Under the pieces are notes generated by a model that was not told the origin of the DNA, searched no databases, and saw only the letters and a program-made list of their open reading frames with translations. Source: Bradyrhizobium archetypum (GTDB lineage: Bacteria > Pseudomonadota > Alphaproteobacteria > Rhizobiales > Xanthobacteraceae). Taken from it: 64,000 nt of DNA. The translations under genes and the position numbers were made by a program. Location: NCBI RefSeq assembly GCF_013114835.1, contig NZ_JAAVLW010000003.1:124001-188000 (forward strand), in the 5' to 3' direction. Positions 30,105 to 38,380 of the stretch are shown in pieces (the stretch's first letter is position 1; each line of letters opens with the position of its first letter).

Positions 30105-31217
30105 ATGAGCGCTTTGTTTACCCCGATCAAGCTGCGCGGCCTTACCCTCGCCAACCGCATCATGGTGGCGCCGATGTGCCAATATTCGGCCATCGACGGC
30201 GAGGCCAACGACTGGCACTTCACCCACATCAATTCGCTGGCGCTGTCGGGGGCTGGCGTCTTCTGCATCGAGGCGACCGCGGTGGAGGCGACGGGTCGCA
30301 TCACGCCCGGCTGCCTCGGCCTCTACAATGACGCCACGGAAGCAGCATTGAGGCCGATCCTCGCCTCGGTGCGCAAGCGCTCCGAGGCCGCCGTGATGAT
30401 GCAGCTCGCGCATGCCGGCCGCAAGGCGTCGAGCCACCGGCCGTGGGACGGCGGGCAACTGATTCCGCTCGCCGAAGGCGGCTGGCGGCCGGAGGGACCT
30501 TCGGAGATCCCGCACAAGGAGGGCGAGCCGCCGCCCGTTGCCCTTGATGCCGCAGGCCTTGCCCGCGTGCGCGACGCCTTCGCCGCCGCTGCGAAGCGCG
30601 CCGAGCGGCTCGGCATTGATGGGATCGAGGTGCATTCGGCGCACGGCTATCTCCTGCATCAGTTCCTGTCGCCGATCGCCAACCGGCGCACCGATCAGTA
30701 TGGCGGCTCGTTGGCGAACCGCATGCGCTTCCCGCTCGAGGTGTTCGACGCGGTGCGCGCGGCGTTCCCGCATGACAAGCCGGTGGGATTGCGCGTCTCC
30801 TGCACCGACTGGGTCGAGGGCGGCTGGGATCTGCCGCAGACGATTGAGTTTGCGCAGGAGCTGAAAAGGCACGGCGTCGACTGGATCGACGCATCCTCGG
30901 GCGGCGTCTCGCCGCTGCAAAAAATTCCGCTCGGCCCCGGCTACCAGGTGCCGTTCGCGCAGGCGATCCGCGAGGCCACCGGGCTGACCACCATCGCCGT
31001 CGGGCTGATTACGGAAGCCAAGCAGGCCGAGGAAATCGTCGCCTCCGGCAAGGCCGACATGGTCGCGCTCGCGCGCGCGATGCTCTACGATCCGCGCTGG
31101 GGCTGGCACGCTGCCGCCGAACTCGGCGGCGAAGTTTTCGCCCCGCCGCAATACTGGCGCTCGCAGCCCTCGACGCAAAAGGCGCTGTTCGGCGCCACCA
31201 CGTTCGGAACGAGGTAG
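30105..31217 (+). CDS. NADH:flavin oxidoreductase, old yellow enzyme family (YqjM/XenA-like)
   Basis: A 370-residue FMN-dependent ene-reductase. It opens LFTPIKLRGLTLANRIMVAP, then MCQYSA, whose Cys is the redox-tuning residue of the YqjM/XenA class. HSAHGYLLHQFLSP provides the substrate-binding His pair, and RTDQYGGSLANRMRF binds flavin phosphate. Such enzymes reduce activated C=C bonds of enones, nitro compounds or maleimides; the physiological substrate is unknown. It has its own start region 87 bases after the phytase-like gene. Confidence 0.92.
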   Translation: MSALFTPIKLRGLTLANRIMVAPMCQYSAIDGEANDWHFTHINSLALSGAGVFCIEATAVEATGRITPGCLGLYNDATEAALRPILASVRKRSEAAVMMQLAHAGRKASSHRPWDGGQLIPLAEGGWRPEGPSEIPHKEGEPPPVALDAAGLARVRDAFAAAAKRAERLGIDGIEVHSAHGYLLHQFLSPIANRRTDQYGGSLANRMRFPLEVFDAVRAAFPHDKPVGLRVSCTDWVEGGWDLPQTIEFAQELKRHGVDWIDASSGGVSPLQKIPLGPGYQVPFAQAIREATGLTTIAVGLITEAKQAEEIVASGKADMVALARAMLYDPRWGWHAAAELGGEVFAPPQYWRSQPSTQKALFGATTFGTR

Positions 31218-31224
31218 CGCTCCG

Positions 31225-31360
31225 CTTCCCTTCTCCCCTTGTGGTAGAAGGTGGCGCGGACGAAGTCCGTGCCGGATGAGGGGTTTGCCTCCGCGGAGAG
31301 AGCCCCTCATCCGCCTTCTGCTTCGCTACAGCACCTACTCCCACAAGGGCAGAAGGGAAG
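31225..31360. repeat. Long inverted repeat (cttcccttctcccc family)
   Basis: CTTCCCTTCTCCCCTTGTGG (31225-31244) pairs with CCACAAGGGCAGAAGGGAAG (31341-31360), 19 of 20 positions. Inside, GGATGAGGGG and CCCCTCATCC give a second nested stem. It lies in the 274-base gap between the two flavin oxidoreductase genes. Confidence 0.65.
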
Positions 31361-31491
31361 TGCACGTCACTCCGCCGCGCGGACCTCTGCCCATCCAATT
31401 CGTCATATCTCGGCCACATGCCACGAGTGCTATGCTTTCGCTTGCGCGCGACAGACGCGCTTTCAATAACAGCACATAGCGAGGACGCCCC

Positions 31492-32592
31492 ATGGAGATC
31501 GGATATTTCACGATGCCGTCGCATCCGCCGGAGTGCGGGTTGAAGGAGGGCCACGATTGGGACCTGCAGACGCTGCGCTGGCTCGACGAGCTCGGCTATC
31601 AGGAAGCCTGGATCGGCGAGCATCACACTGCGCCCTGGGAACCGCATCCCTCGCCCGATCTCATTCTCGCGCAGGCATTTTTGCAGACCAAGAATATCCG
31701 CCTCGGCCCCGGCGGCTTCCTTCTGCCCTATCACCACCCCGCCGAACTCGCCAACCGCGTCGCGATGCTCGATCATCTCTCCGGTGGACGGCTGAACTTC
31801 GGCGTCGCCGCAAGCGGCCTGCCGAGCGACTGGGCGATGTTCAATGTCGACGGCATGTCCGGCCAGAACCGCGACATGACGCGCGAGGCACTCGAGATCA
31901 TCCTGAAAATGTGGACCGAGGACGCGCCGTGGACCCACACCGGCAAGTTCTGGACGGTGAGCAAGCCCGACACGATGTTCGATTTCCTCAAGCCCCATAT
32001 CAAGCCGTTGCAGGCGCCGCATCCGCCGATCGGCGTTGCCGGTCTCTCCAAGGGCTCGGACACGCTGAAGCTCGCCGGCGAGCGCGGTTACATCCCGATG
32101 AGCCTCAATCTCAATCCGGCCTATGTCGGCAGCCACTGGGAATCGGTCGAGATTGGTGCGGCGAAAACCGGGCGCAAGCCGAAGCGCAGCGACTGGCGGC
32201 TGGTGCGCGAGGTCTTCATCGCCGACTCCGACGAGGAGGCGTGGCGGCTGTCGGTCGACGACATGATGGGCCGGATGATGCGCGAATATTTTCTCCCCTT
32301 GCTCGGCCATTTCGGCTTCAAGGATTATCTGAAGGCCGCGCCCGACGTCGCCGACTCCGACGTCACCGTCGAATACTGCGCCCGCAACAACTGGATCGTC
32401 GGCTCGCCTGCGACCGTCACCGAAAAGATCGAGCGGATCTATCACGAGGTCGGCGGCTTCGGCACGCTGCTCGTGTTCGGCTTCGACTACAAGCACAAGC
32501 CCGAGGCCTGGCACAATTCGCTCCGCCTTCTCAAACAGGAGGTGATGCCGCGGCTCAAGCACCTCGACGCCGGAGTGGCGAGAGCGGCGTGA
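31492..32592 (+). CDS. LLM class flavin-dependent oxidoreductase
   Basis: A 366-residue bacterial luciferase-like monooxygenase. It opens MEIGYFTMPSHPPE and carries LDELGYQEAWIGEHHTAPW, LPYHHPAELANRVAMLDHLS and GGRLNFGVAASGLPSDW, standard for the two-component FMN-dependent group. These enzymes oxidise small organics with FMNH2 from a partner reductase; none is adjacent, although an OYE-family reductase lies just upstream. Start ATG 31492 follows GAGGA at a fair distance. Confidence 0.9.
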   Translation: MEIGYFTMPSHPPECGLKEGHDWDLQTLRWLDELGYQEAWIGEHHTAPWEPHPSPDLILAQAFLQTKNIRLGPGGFLLPYHHPAELANRVAMLDHLSGGRLNFGVAASGLPSDWAMFNVDGMSGQNRDMTREALEIILKMWTEDAPWTHTGKFWTVSKPDTMFDFLKPHIKPLQAPHPPIGVAGLSKGSDTLKLAGERGYIPMSLNLNPAYVGSHWESVEIGAAKTGRKPKRSDWRLVREVFIADSDEEAWRLSVDDMMGRMMREYFLPLLGHFGFKDYLKAAPDVADSDVTVEYCARNNWIVGSPATVTEKIERIYHEVGGFGTLLVFGFDYKHKPEAWHNSLRLLKQEVMPRLKHLDAGVARAA

Positions 32593-32600
32593 GCCGCTGC

Positions 32601-32684
32601 CGTCATTGCGAGGAGCAAAGCGACGAAGCAATCCATCTATCCCCGTGCGGAGAGGTGGATTGCTTCGCTGCGCTCGCAATGACG
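32601..32684. repeat. Palindromic intergenic repeat (cgtcattgcgag family)
   Basis: CGTCATTGCGAG (32601-32612) and CTCGCAATGACG (32673-32684) are perfect 12-base arms. A second nested stem is GAAGCAATCCA/TGGATTGCTTC. It lies between the convergent LLM and DUF2336 genes and could act as a two-way terminator-like hairpin. This is the most intact copy in the window. Confidence 0.7.
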
Positions 32685-32710
32685 CTGGACGCAGCGTCGT
32701 CCAAATCTCT

Positions 32711-33835
32711 CTAATGTGTTTGCGGCTTAGCGTCCGCAGCGCGGACTTGCCAGAATTTCAGGAGGCGGCGGGCGTTCTCCAACGTCAGCTTAGCATATTG
32801 CTCTTTCGCTTTCGCCAGCTCGTGACGACCCATCGAGCCCGAAGCGAAGCGGGCCTCGAGCACCGCGGCGACCGTGTCCCAGTTCAAGCCGGCGACGCGG
32901 CAGGGAATCAATACGCCATCGTCGCGCAGGCTCTGCATCACCGGGCGGATCACCTCGACGCTCGAGCCGGACAGTTCGGCAAGCGCTGCGACCGTCTCGG
33001 CATATTTGCGCTCTTTCGCAAAGGCCAATAGCGCCGGCTCGCTCAGCTTGCCGTGCTTGGCGAGAGCCGTGACGAAGCGGCGCGCGGCGGCGAAATCGCG
33101 CGTGCGCGACATTTCGCGATGGGCGCCGGTGGACGCGGCCGCGATCGCGCTGCGGATTTCCTCGAACAGATGCGGCGGCGCGCGCGACAACAGCCGCGTG
33201 CGCACGACCTCGGTGGCGTTCTGCAGCAATTGCCGGCGCTGCTGGGCCGGCAGGTCGACGCGGATGCCGGTCTCGACCGCCAGATCCGGATCGCTCTCGG
33301 CCTGCTTCAGCACGATGGCGTAGCCGGCCGCCGACATCCGCGCGCCAGGATTGGTGACGAGCCGCCGGCTGACTGAGGGATAATGGCGCTTGAGCAGTGC
33401 ATCGGTGACGATCTCGGTCAGCCACCAGCGCCCGGAGATCGCCAGCAGATGCTGCTCGCCCTTGGTCTGTGCGAGTTCTATCAGGTCCTCGGCGGTCAGC
33501 CGCGCCGATTCGGTCAGCACGGGGCGCGCGATCGAGATTTCGTCATTGTGCGCAAGGCGGCGGATCACGGCCGCCGGCGCCTGCTTGATCGAGGCGAGCT
33601 GCGTGCTTAGTTCGGCGAGCGCAATGCGCGCGGCAACATCGGCCAGCGCGCGCAGCTCGATGGTGCGGATCAGCCGCTCCAGCACGTCGCCGAACAGCTC
33701 GATCTGCTCGCCGGAATAGCCTTCGGCGGACAGCAGAAACAGGCCAGTGACCTGCCTCAGCGCATCCAGATGTTTTTCCGCCGAGCCGGCCTCGATGGCC
33801 GCCTCGACCTCGTCGGTGATCGATCGTATCAGCAT
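32711..33835 (-). CDS. DUF2336 domain-containing protein
   Basis: A 374-residue, mostly helical cytoplasmic protein. LIRSITDEVEAAI followed by LRQVTGLFLLSAEGYSGEQ is the DUF2336 signature found across Rhizobiales, and the rest looks like HEAT-type helical repeats. ATG 33835 is preferred to the longer frame, whose extra N-terminus crosses intergenic repeat DNA. Function unknown. Neighbours are a LLM oxidoreductase (convergent) and a DUF2235 gene on the same strand. Confidence 0.85.
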   Translation of the reverse strand: MLIRSITDEVEAAIEAGSAEKHLDALRQVTGLFLLSAEGYSGEQIELFGDVLERLIRTIELRALADVAARIALAELSTQLASIKQAPAAVIRRLAHNDEISIARPVLTESARLTAEDLIELAQTKGEQHLLAISGRWWLTEIVTDALLKRHYPSVSRRLVTNPGARMSAAGYAIVLKQAESDPDLAVETGIRVDLPAQQRRQLLQNATEVVRTRLLSRAPPHLFEEIRSAIAAASTGAHREMSRTRDFAAARRFVTALAKHGKLSEPALLAFAKERKYAETVAALAELSGSSVEVIRPVMQSLRDDGVLIPCRVAGLNWDTVAAVLEARFASGSMGRHELAKAKEQYAKLTLENARRLLKFWQVRAADAKPQTH

Positions 33836-34011
33836 CGCTCGTCCTGAGCGTTTCCAGCCGGTTCTGGCCGCAGATAGATGAGAATAGGGTTGAGAGTTAA
33901 ACGATCCGTAAACCATTTCGGTCCCGCCGCGGCAGGAATGCGGCCGTAGGATTGCGGAGGCGGTCGGCCAATGGCCGAGTGAGGCAGTGTTGTGGAGACA
34001 GCGGGGGCCTG

Positions 34012-34109
34012 CATCCTTCGAGACGGCGCTTACGCGCCTCCTCAGGATGAGGTTCGACACCCTCATGGTGAGGAGCGCGGCAACGCCGCGCGTCTCGAAC
34101 CACGTGGCC
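34012..34109. repeat. Modular intergenic repeat, copy 1
   Basis: The copy contains ATCCTTCGAGACG, CTCCTCAGGATGAG, CCTCATGGTGAGGAG and GTCTCGAACCACGTGGCC in that order. The same four blocks appear at 41300-41404 in a different order. Several are self-complementary (CCTCATGGTGAGG; CTCCTCAGGATGAG), so the element can fold. Confidence 0.6.
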
Positions 34110-34122
34110 CCCACTCCTTCAA

Positions 34123-34150
34123 CGTCATTGCGAGCGCAGCGAAGCAATCC
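34123..34150. repeat. Half copy of the cgtcattgcgag repeat
   Basis: CGTCATTGCGAGCGCAGCGA followed by AGCAATCC matches one arm of the element at 32601-32684; the other arm is absent. Confidence 0.55.
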
Positions 34151-34187
34151 ATGCCTCAGCGCCGGGCCAGGTACTAGCCTCCCCCGC

Positions 34188-35474
34188 CTACGCTTCCTCC
34201 GTCGCCTCCGCGCTCGCATGCGCCGGCGGCACGGGCATCGGGAATTTCTCGTAGTGCTTCGGCAGGTTCACCGGCCGGTAGCTTGGCATCGCGTCCATCC
34301 GCTGCAGCGCGGATTCATGGATCACGGCGCCGTCGGGAATGAAGCGCGGCTCGGCGTCGGGGATGTAATAGCCGAAATAGCTCTGCCGCGCCGGCCATTC
34401 CTTGTAGGTTGCGCGCTTCGGCAGATATTCGAGCAGCCACCACGCGCCGCGCAGCGACTCGTGCAACTCGCCGCGCACATCAGGCGCGACGTAGGAGAAC
34501 GGGCTGCCCTTGCGCTGGATGCCCCAGGCGAGCTGGTTCACCGTGGCCTGGTTGACCCTGATCCCGCATTTTGTCGCCTCGTCGATCATCCAGAGCAGCG
34601 GATATTTTGAAATCCCGCTTTGCTTCTCCGGATAGCCGCCGCCGATATCGGCATGGACGCCGGCGAACCACACCTGCAGAATATCCTGCGGCTCGGCATT
34701 GATGTCGTTGAAGCGGTTGTGCCGGAAGGTTTGTGGATCGTCCCACTTCTTCAGGCGGAACATGCAGCGCCGCTCGTCGATCGAGATCGCCTGGCGGAAC
34801 GTCTGCACGCTGGGGTTTGAAATCGTGAACGCCAGCTCCTCCAGGCTCGGCCAATAGAAGCGATCGGCCCGTGGCACGATCACGCTGGCGACCGTATCCC
34901 AGACGCCGACGAAGCGGATCGTCGGCCAGCGCGCCGAGGTGATGCGCGCGAACTGCGCTGCGTTGTCGAAGGCGGTCTGCGGCAGCGGGCCGCCCGCGTC
35001 GCCGGCATCGCTGAGCAGCTTCATCTCGCGGCGCAGCTTCGGCGCCTCGTCCGAGGAGAACTGCTTGTAGGCGATCAGCCCCGAGCCCGCGAGATTGACC
35101 TGCTCGGGCGTGATCAGGCCGATCTTGTGAATGAGCCCCGCCAGCACCCGCACGGTATAGGCGCCGCGGGAAAAGCCGAACAGATAGATCTGGTCGCCCG
35201 GATGCCAGTTCGCGACCAGGAAGCCATAGGCCGCGAGCACGTTGTCGTCGAGCCCATAACCGGTGGCGAGCCCGAGGATGGCGTTGAAATCCTGCTTCAA
35301 CTTGTGCCACGGGTCCGGCCGCTCCAGCGTGCCGACGCCCGGATCGTAAAACACCAGCTGCCGCGGCTCGGTCTTCTCCGTCTTGCGCAGGCAGCGATAG
35401 AGCTTGAGCACGTTGGAGATGTTCTCGGAGATCTCGTTGCCGGTGCCGTCGCAGCAGATGATGATGTTGCGCAT
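34188..35474 (-). CDS. DUF2235 (T6SS phospholipase-like) alpha/beta hydrolase
   Basis: A 428-residue protein of the DUF2235 family, which includes Tle1-type phospholipase effectors as well as many standalone proteins. It opens IIICCDGTGNE, a family mark. The nucleophile elbow is GFSRG (S102 in LFGFSRGAYTVR). DTVASV and VWFAGVHADIGGGYPE supply later Asp/His candidates of the triad. No T6SS genes (VgrG, PAAR, immunity protein) are nearby, so an effector role is unsupported. G+C is high, unlike the island that begins just upstream of it. Confidence 0.85.
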   Translation of the reverse strand: MRNIIICCDGTGNEISENISNVLKLYRCLRKTEKTEPRQLVFYDPGVGTLERPDPWHKLKQDFNAILGLATGYGLDDNVLAAYGFLVANWHPGDQIYLFGFSRGAYTVRVLAGLIHKIGLITPEQVNLAGSGLIAYKQFSSDEAPKLRREMKLLSDAGDAGGPLPQTAFDNAAQFARITSARWPTIRFVGVWDTVASVIVPRADRFYWPSLEELAFTISNPSVQTFRQAISIDERRCMFRLKKWDDPQTFRHNRFNDINAEPQDILQVWFAGVHADIGGGYPEKQSGISKYPLLWMIDEATKCGIRVNQATVNQLAWGIQRKGSPFSYVAPDVRGELHESLRGAWWLLEYLPKRATYKEWPARQSYFGYYIPDAEPRFIPDGAVIHESALQRMDAMPSYRPVNLPKHYEKFPMPVPPAHASAEATEEA

Positions 35475-35649
35475 GGGGGGCTCGCGGGGGAGGGGGATGC
35501 TACCTTGGCGAGTATAGCATAAGACTCGGCGTAGTTCGAGGTTCTGGCCCTTTCGCGGGTTTGGCTGTCGGGGTCAAATGGCGCGGCAATCACCGAGCGC
35601 TTGTTGATGCTTCGCCGATTTAGGCAAAGCAGCGTCCATCATCTAAAAT

Positions 35650-37413
35650 TTAGACAACCAAAGCCTTCAGCGCGAACTCACATGCATTTCGAGCCGCTAC
35701 CTCCTGTTTGAATTTCTTTTTGTTGAACCCCCAATCGCAAATTCCTTTGACCATCACGAACTCAACGTTAGCTGCATGGCAGACTGCTGACAGTCCCCAC
35801 GCCTCCATATCACCCGCAATTGGTGTCGGTTGGAATTTCTTCAGTTCCTCTCGAAATTCATGATCGTCAACAAGCTTTTCGCCTGACGCGACGGCGCCCA
35901 CGTGAACTGGAGCGCCGTCCCAAATGGCTCGTTGCGCGCGGGCTCTGCTAAGGAGTGTGGGGCCTACTTCACGCTTTGGGCCGCGGTCTTCGGGGCGCAA
36001 TTGCGAAACACGTTTTCTTTCATAGTCTTGAATCATTTCTGAAACCACAATGTCGCCTAGGCGTTGCTTCGGTTCGCTCAGGCCAAAGCAAATTCCGACA
36101 CTAATTACAAACTGTGGTTTGAGATCTTCAATTGCATTGGTGCCCATGATCATTGCGCCCGATGCGCCGCCACTGCCCGCGGACGTTCTGACATGGAATA
36201 CGCGCCCAATGTCCGCGCGGAATCTCGTCAGGCAGGTGAATTTATCGCGATGCTCCACGACTGGATCACTGAAGCCGCGTGCTTTCATTGCTGAATGCAG
36301 CTCGGTGTCTTCAATATCTGTGGCAGTAAAGATGAGGTATCTGCCTTTCCAGCCTAGCGCGTCCGGCATTTCGCTCTTCCTTGTAGCTGCTGCTCGGTCA
36401 GTTGCACAAAGTCGCTCTGTCACGCGATAGATCTGACTCGCCGCGGCCAATGGATCACGTACCGCGTCGCCAACCAAGGCCATTTCCGGCAAGGATCGAA
36501 CCGCAGTTTGCAGTTCGTAACTTGCAATTTGGGTCGACCTGCGCTCCTTCTTTGACAAGATGTAGAGGAGCATGTCTTTGGCGCGCACAAATTCGGCGAA
36601 GTTGTTGTGGAGGCGGTAACGTATGAATGCGTTAGTGCCTTCCACTGAGCCATCTAGAATCAAATTACTCAAGCCGAGCTTGATCAGAATGCTGAGAACG
36701 ATTTTTACATCAATATATGGGAAGGAATTTGAATCCTCGAAAGAGGCAAGATGAGGGATGCCGGTTGCGGTAAGAGCCTCGAACACATCCTGGTAGATGC
36801 CTGTAAATTGCACGGGGAGAATTTTTGAAAGAACTTGCTGCACGCGCGCGGCATCAGGTAGATCGGGGATACGCTTAAAATATGCGGCGGTGAGAGCTCC
36901 ATCCTCTGCGTTTACAAATTTAGAAATCGCGGGCGCGCCCTTCTGAAGGAGCGTCCTTTCCTCAATATCGAGCCGATTTTCAAAGTTGGGCGGACGGTTC
37001 TTGTAAAGGCTTCCATATACCTCGCGTAATGTGGCCGTGGTCGACGGATCGTTGTGAGAGACGCTTGGAAAAACTCGAAAAGCTGGGAGATCAGACTCGA
37101 AGTACATTGGATAGGCAGCACGGTCCCAATCATACATTCTTCGCCTAGTATCTAGGAATTCACCGATGCTTGTCTGGCGAGATAGTGACGTGAATATCTG
37201 CAGTCGGGAAAATTCAGCGAGTTCACTGACTAGTTCGGGCGAATTGTGAAAGCACTCAATGATTTGAGCGTGGCTTGCATAGTGGGGCTGCAGTGTCGAA
37301 AGTATGGATGTGCGGAGGTGGCGCCGATGTTCCTCCGGACGGACAGGAATTCCTAGATGCTTGTAGATTTCGCTATTGATCTGAAAACAGAATATTGGTC
37401 TGTCGATATGCAT
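35650..37413 (-). CDS. Large protein with C-terminal nucleoside phosphorylase/nucleosidase domain
   Basis: A 587-residue protein of low G+C. Residues 1-350 match nothing I recognise. Residues 357-587 are a PNP/MTAN-type domain: LIFTATDIEDTEL at the start, VISVGICFGL (436-445), GDIVVSEM (453-460), GAVASGEKLVDD (506-517), GDMEAWGLSAVC with DME at 535-537, and KGICDWG with D560 in the catalytic Asp position. Domains of this kind cleave N-glycosidic bonds of nucleosides or nucleotides; relatives fused to other domains serve as ATP-degrading effectors in bacterial defence and occur in fungal NLRs. The gene start overlaps the HARE-HTH/Nudix gene by 41 bases, so the two are coupled. A defence role is inference. 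Confidence 0.75.
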   Translation of the reverse strand: MHIDRPIFCFQINSEIYKHLGIPVRPEEHRRHLRTSILSTLQPHYASHAQIIECFHNSPELVSELAEFSRLQIFTSLSRQTSIGEFLDTRRRMYDWDRAAYPMYFESDLPAFRVFPSVSHNDPSTTATLREVYGSLYKNRPPNFENRLDIEERTLLQKGAPAISKFVNAEDGALTAAYFKRIPDLPDAARVQQVLSKILPVQFTGIYQDVFEALTATGIPHLASFEDSNSFPYIDVKIVLSILIKLGLSNLILDGSVEGTNAFIRYRLHNNFAEFVRAKDMLLYILSKKERRSTQIASYELQTAVRSLPEMALVGDAVRDPLAAASQIYRVTERLCATDRAAATRKSEMPDALGWKGRYLIFTATDIEDTELHSAMKARGFSDPVVEHRDKFTCLTRFRADIGRVFHVRTSAGSGGASGAMIMGTNAIEDLKPQFVISVGICFGLSEPKQRLGDIVVSEMIQDYERKRVSQLRPEDRGPKREVGPTLLSRARAQRAIWDGAPVHVGAVASGEKLVDDHEFREELKKFQPTPIAGDMEAWGLSAVCHAANVEFVMVKGICDWGFNKKKFKQEVAARNACEFALKALVV

Positions 37414-38341
37414 TGAAGATTGAGTCCAGATGTTGGACTAAATATCGCAAGAATGTCTTCGACCACGCCTCAAATTCCAAGAGGTCATTAGGAAGCGCGC
37501 GAATTGATTTCCAGTGCAAGTTCTTGATTTCGAGCTCGCCTTTTGTGATATCGTCAGCCGGATTGCACCACACTACCATTGCAACCGCAATATGTTTCTG
37601 CCCTTCTTGGGTGGTTGTGTCATTGATAATTCCAACGACGGTCGGTCCTCGGCCAACGATCTGCTTGTCTGTTAAGTTGAGTTCTTCCCTTAGTTCACGC
37701 CAAGCATTGGATACAACACCGCGTCCGTCCGTGCTGAAGAGGTCGAAGTCGTCGGAGGATACGTGTCCACCAAATCCGATACTTTTGCTGCCAATAAATT
37801 CTTTCCCGCTTGCTGAGTAAGAACCCCGTTCGTAACAGAGGACTTGCCGCTCCTTTAGAACGGCTACATAAGTAACTATCTGTTTGATGGTGACGTCCTT
37901 CTCGGCTGTCTTGCGTGGACAGTATTTTAGGCTTTCATCATTCAATATCCCTTGATAGGTGGACGTCGCAAAGAACCCGTCGTTACCATCTATGGAGAGA
38001 TCAGTGCGGGGTATGCACAGGATGGTCTCATTCGATATTTCTTTCCTTCTGATCGGAGCTTTGAATTCTTGTGCGTATCGTTGACGATATTCCATATCTA
38101 GAAGATTCGACTTTAGACCAAACTTACCTCGTGCGAATCTATAGAAGGGTGATTTGGATCCCTCGTACCTAATTGATTCAGCCAGGCGGGCGTGAATGGT
38201 TTTGTGCGGAGTCTTGGCAGAAGCGTATTTCTGTGGAATCAAATTTCCCTTTCGGGCAAGATCAATCATTTCGCGCGCTGATAGCGGACGCTTCGTCAGC
38301 TCTAAAATCTGCTTGGCAAGGTCGAGATAGAAATTCGCCAT
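37373..38341 (-). CDS. HARE-HTH domain fused to a Nudix hydrolase domain
   Basis: A 322-residue protein. Residues 4-78 fit the HARE-HTH winged helix (LAKQILELTKRPLSAREMID, then TPHKTIHARLAESIR and FYRFARGKFGL), a module found with restriction and DNA-modification enzymes and thought to read DNA. Residues about 152-300 are a Nudix fold: SIGFGGHV, then the helix AWRELREELNL with R215-E216 and E219-E220 intact. The loop before that helix is about 8 residues longer than canonical, and the Gly after REXXEE is Asn. It overlaps the downstream phosphorylase gene by 41 bases and starts 39 bases from the divergent methyltransferase gene. Low G+C suggests transfer. Substrate unknown. Confidence 0.75.
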   Translation of the reverse strand: MANFYLDLAKQILELTKRPLSAREMIDLARKGNLIPQKYASAKTPHKTIHARLAESIRYEGSKSPFYRFARGKFGLKSNLLDMEYRQRYAQEFKAPIRRKEISNETILCIPRTDLSIDGNDGFFATSTYQGILNDESLKYCPRKTAEKDVTIKQIVTYVAVLKERQVLCYERGSYSASGKEFIGSKSIGFGGHVSSDDFDLFSTDGRGVVSNAWRELREELNLTDKQIVGRGPTVVGIINDTTTQEGQKHIAVAMVVWCNPADDITKGELEIKNLHWKSIRALPNDLLEFEAWSKTFLRYLVQHLDSIFNAYRQTNILFSDQ

Positions 38342-38380
38342 TGCGGACGGGCCATATGCCTAAGTGAAAGTCATTCTTCC
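38342..38380. promoter_or_regulatory. 39-base divergent start region of the island
   Basis: The HARE-HTH/Nudix and methyltransferase genes start back to back here. The near-palindrome GGCCATATGCC lies in it. The space is too short for two full promoters, so at least one must reach into a coding region, or one start is mis-set. Confidence 0.35.

Larger units (their letters stand above)
33836..34187. other. Gap of 352 bases filled by repeat modules
   Basis: No gene is seen between the DUF2336 and DUF2235 genes. The stretch contains a modular repeat at 34012-34109 and a half copy of the cgtcattgcgag repeat at 34123-34150. Confidence 0.6.

Noticed and set aside
29244..31310. 688-codon open frame on the minus strand across two genes
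   Set aside because: It runs antisense through the phytase-like and OYE genes and the intergenic gap; composition is Arg/His/Asp-rich shadow coding without domains.
35475..35649. Attachment-site repeats flanking the low-G+C island
   Set aside because: Reading 35475-35649 against 39098-39268 showed no shared direct repeat and no tRNA; the mode of insertion stays open.
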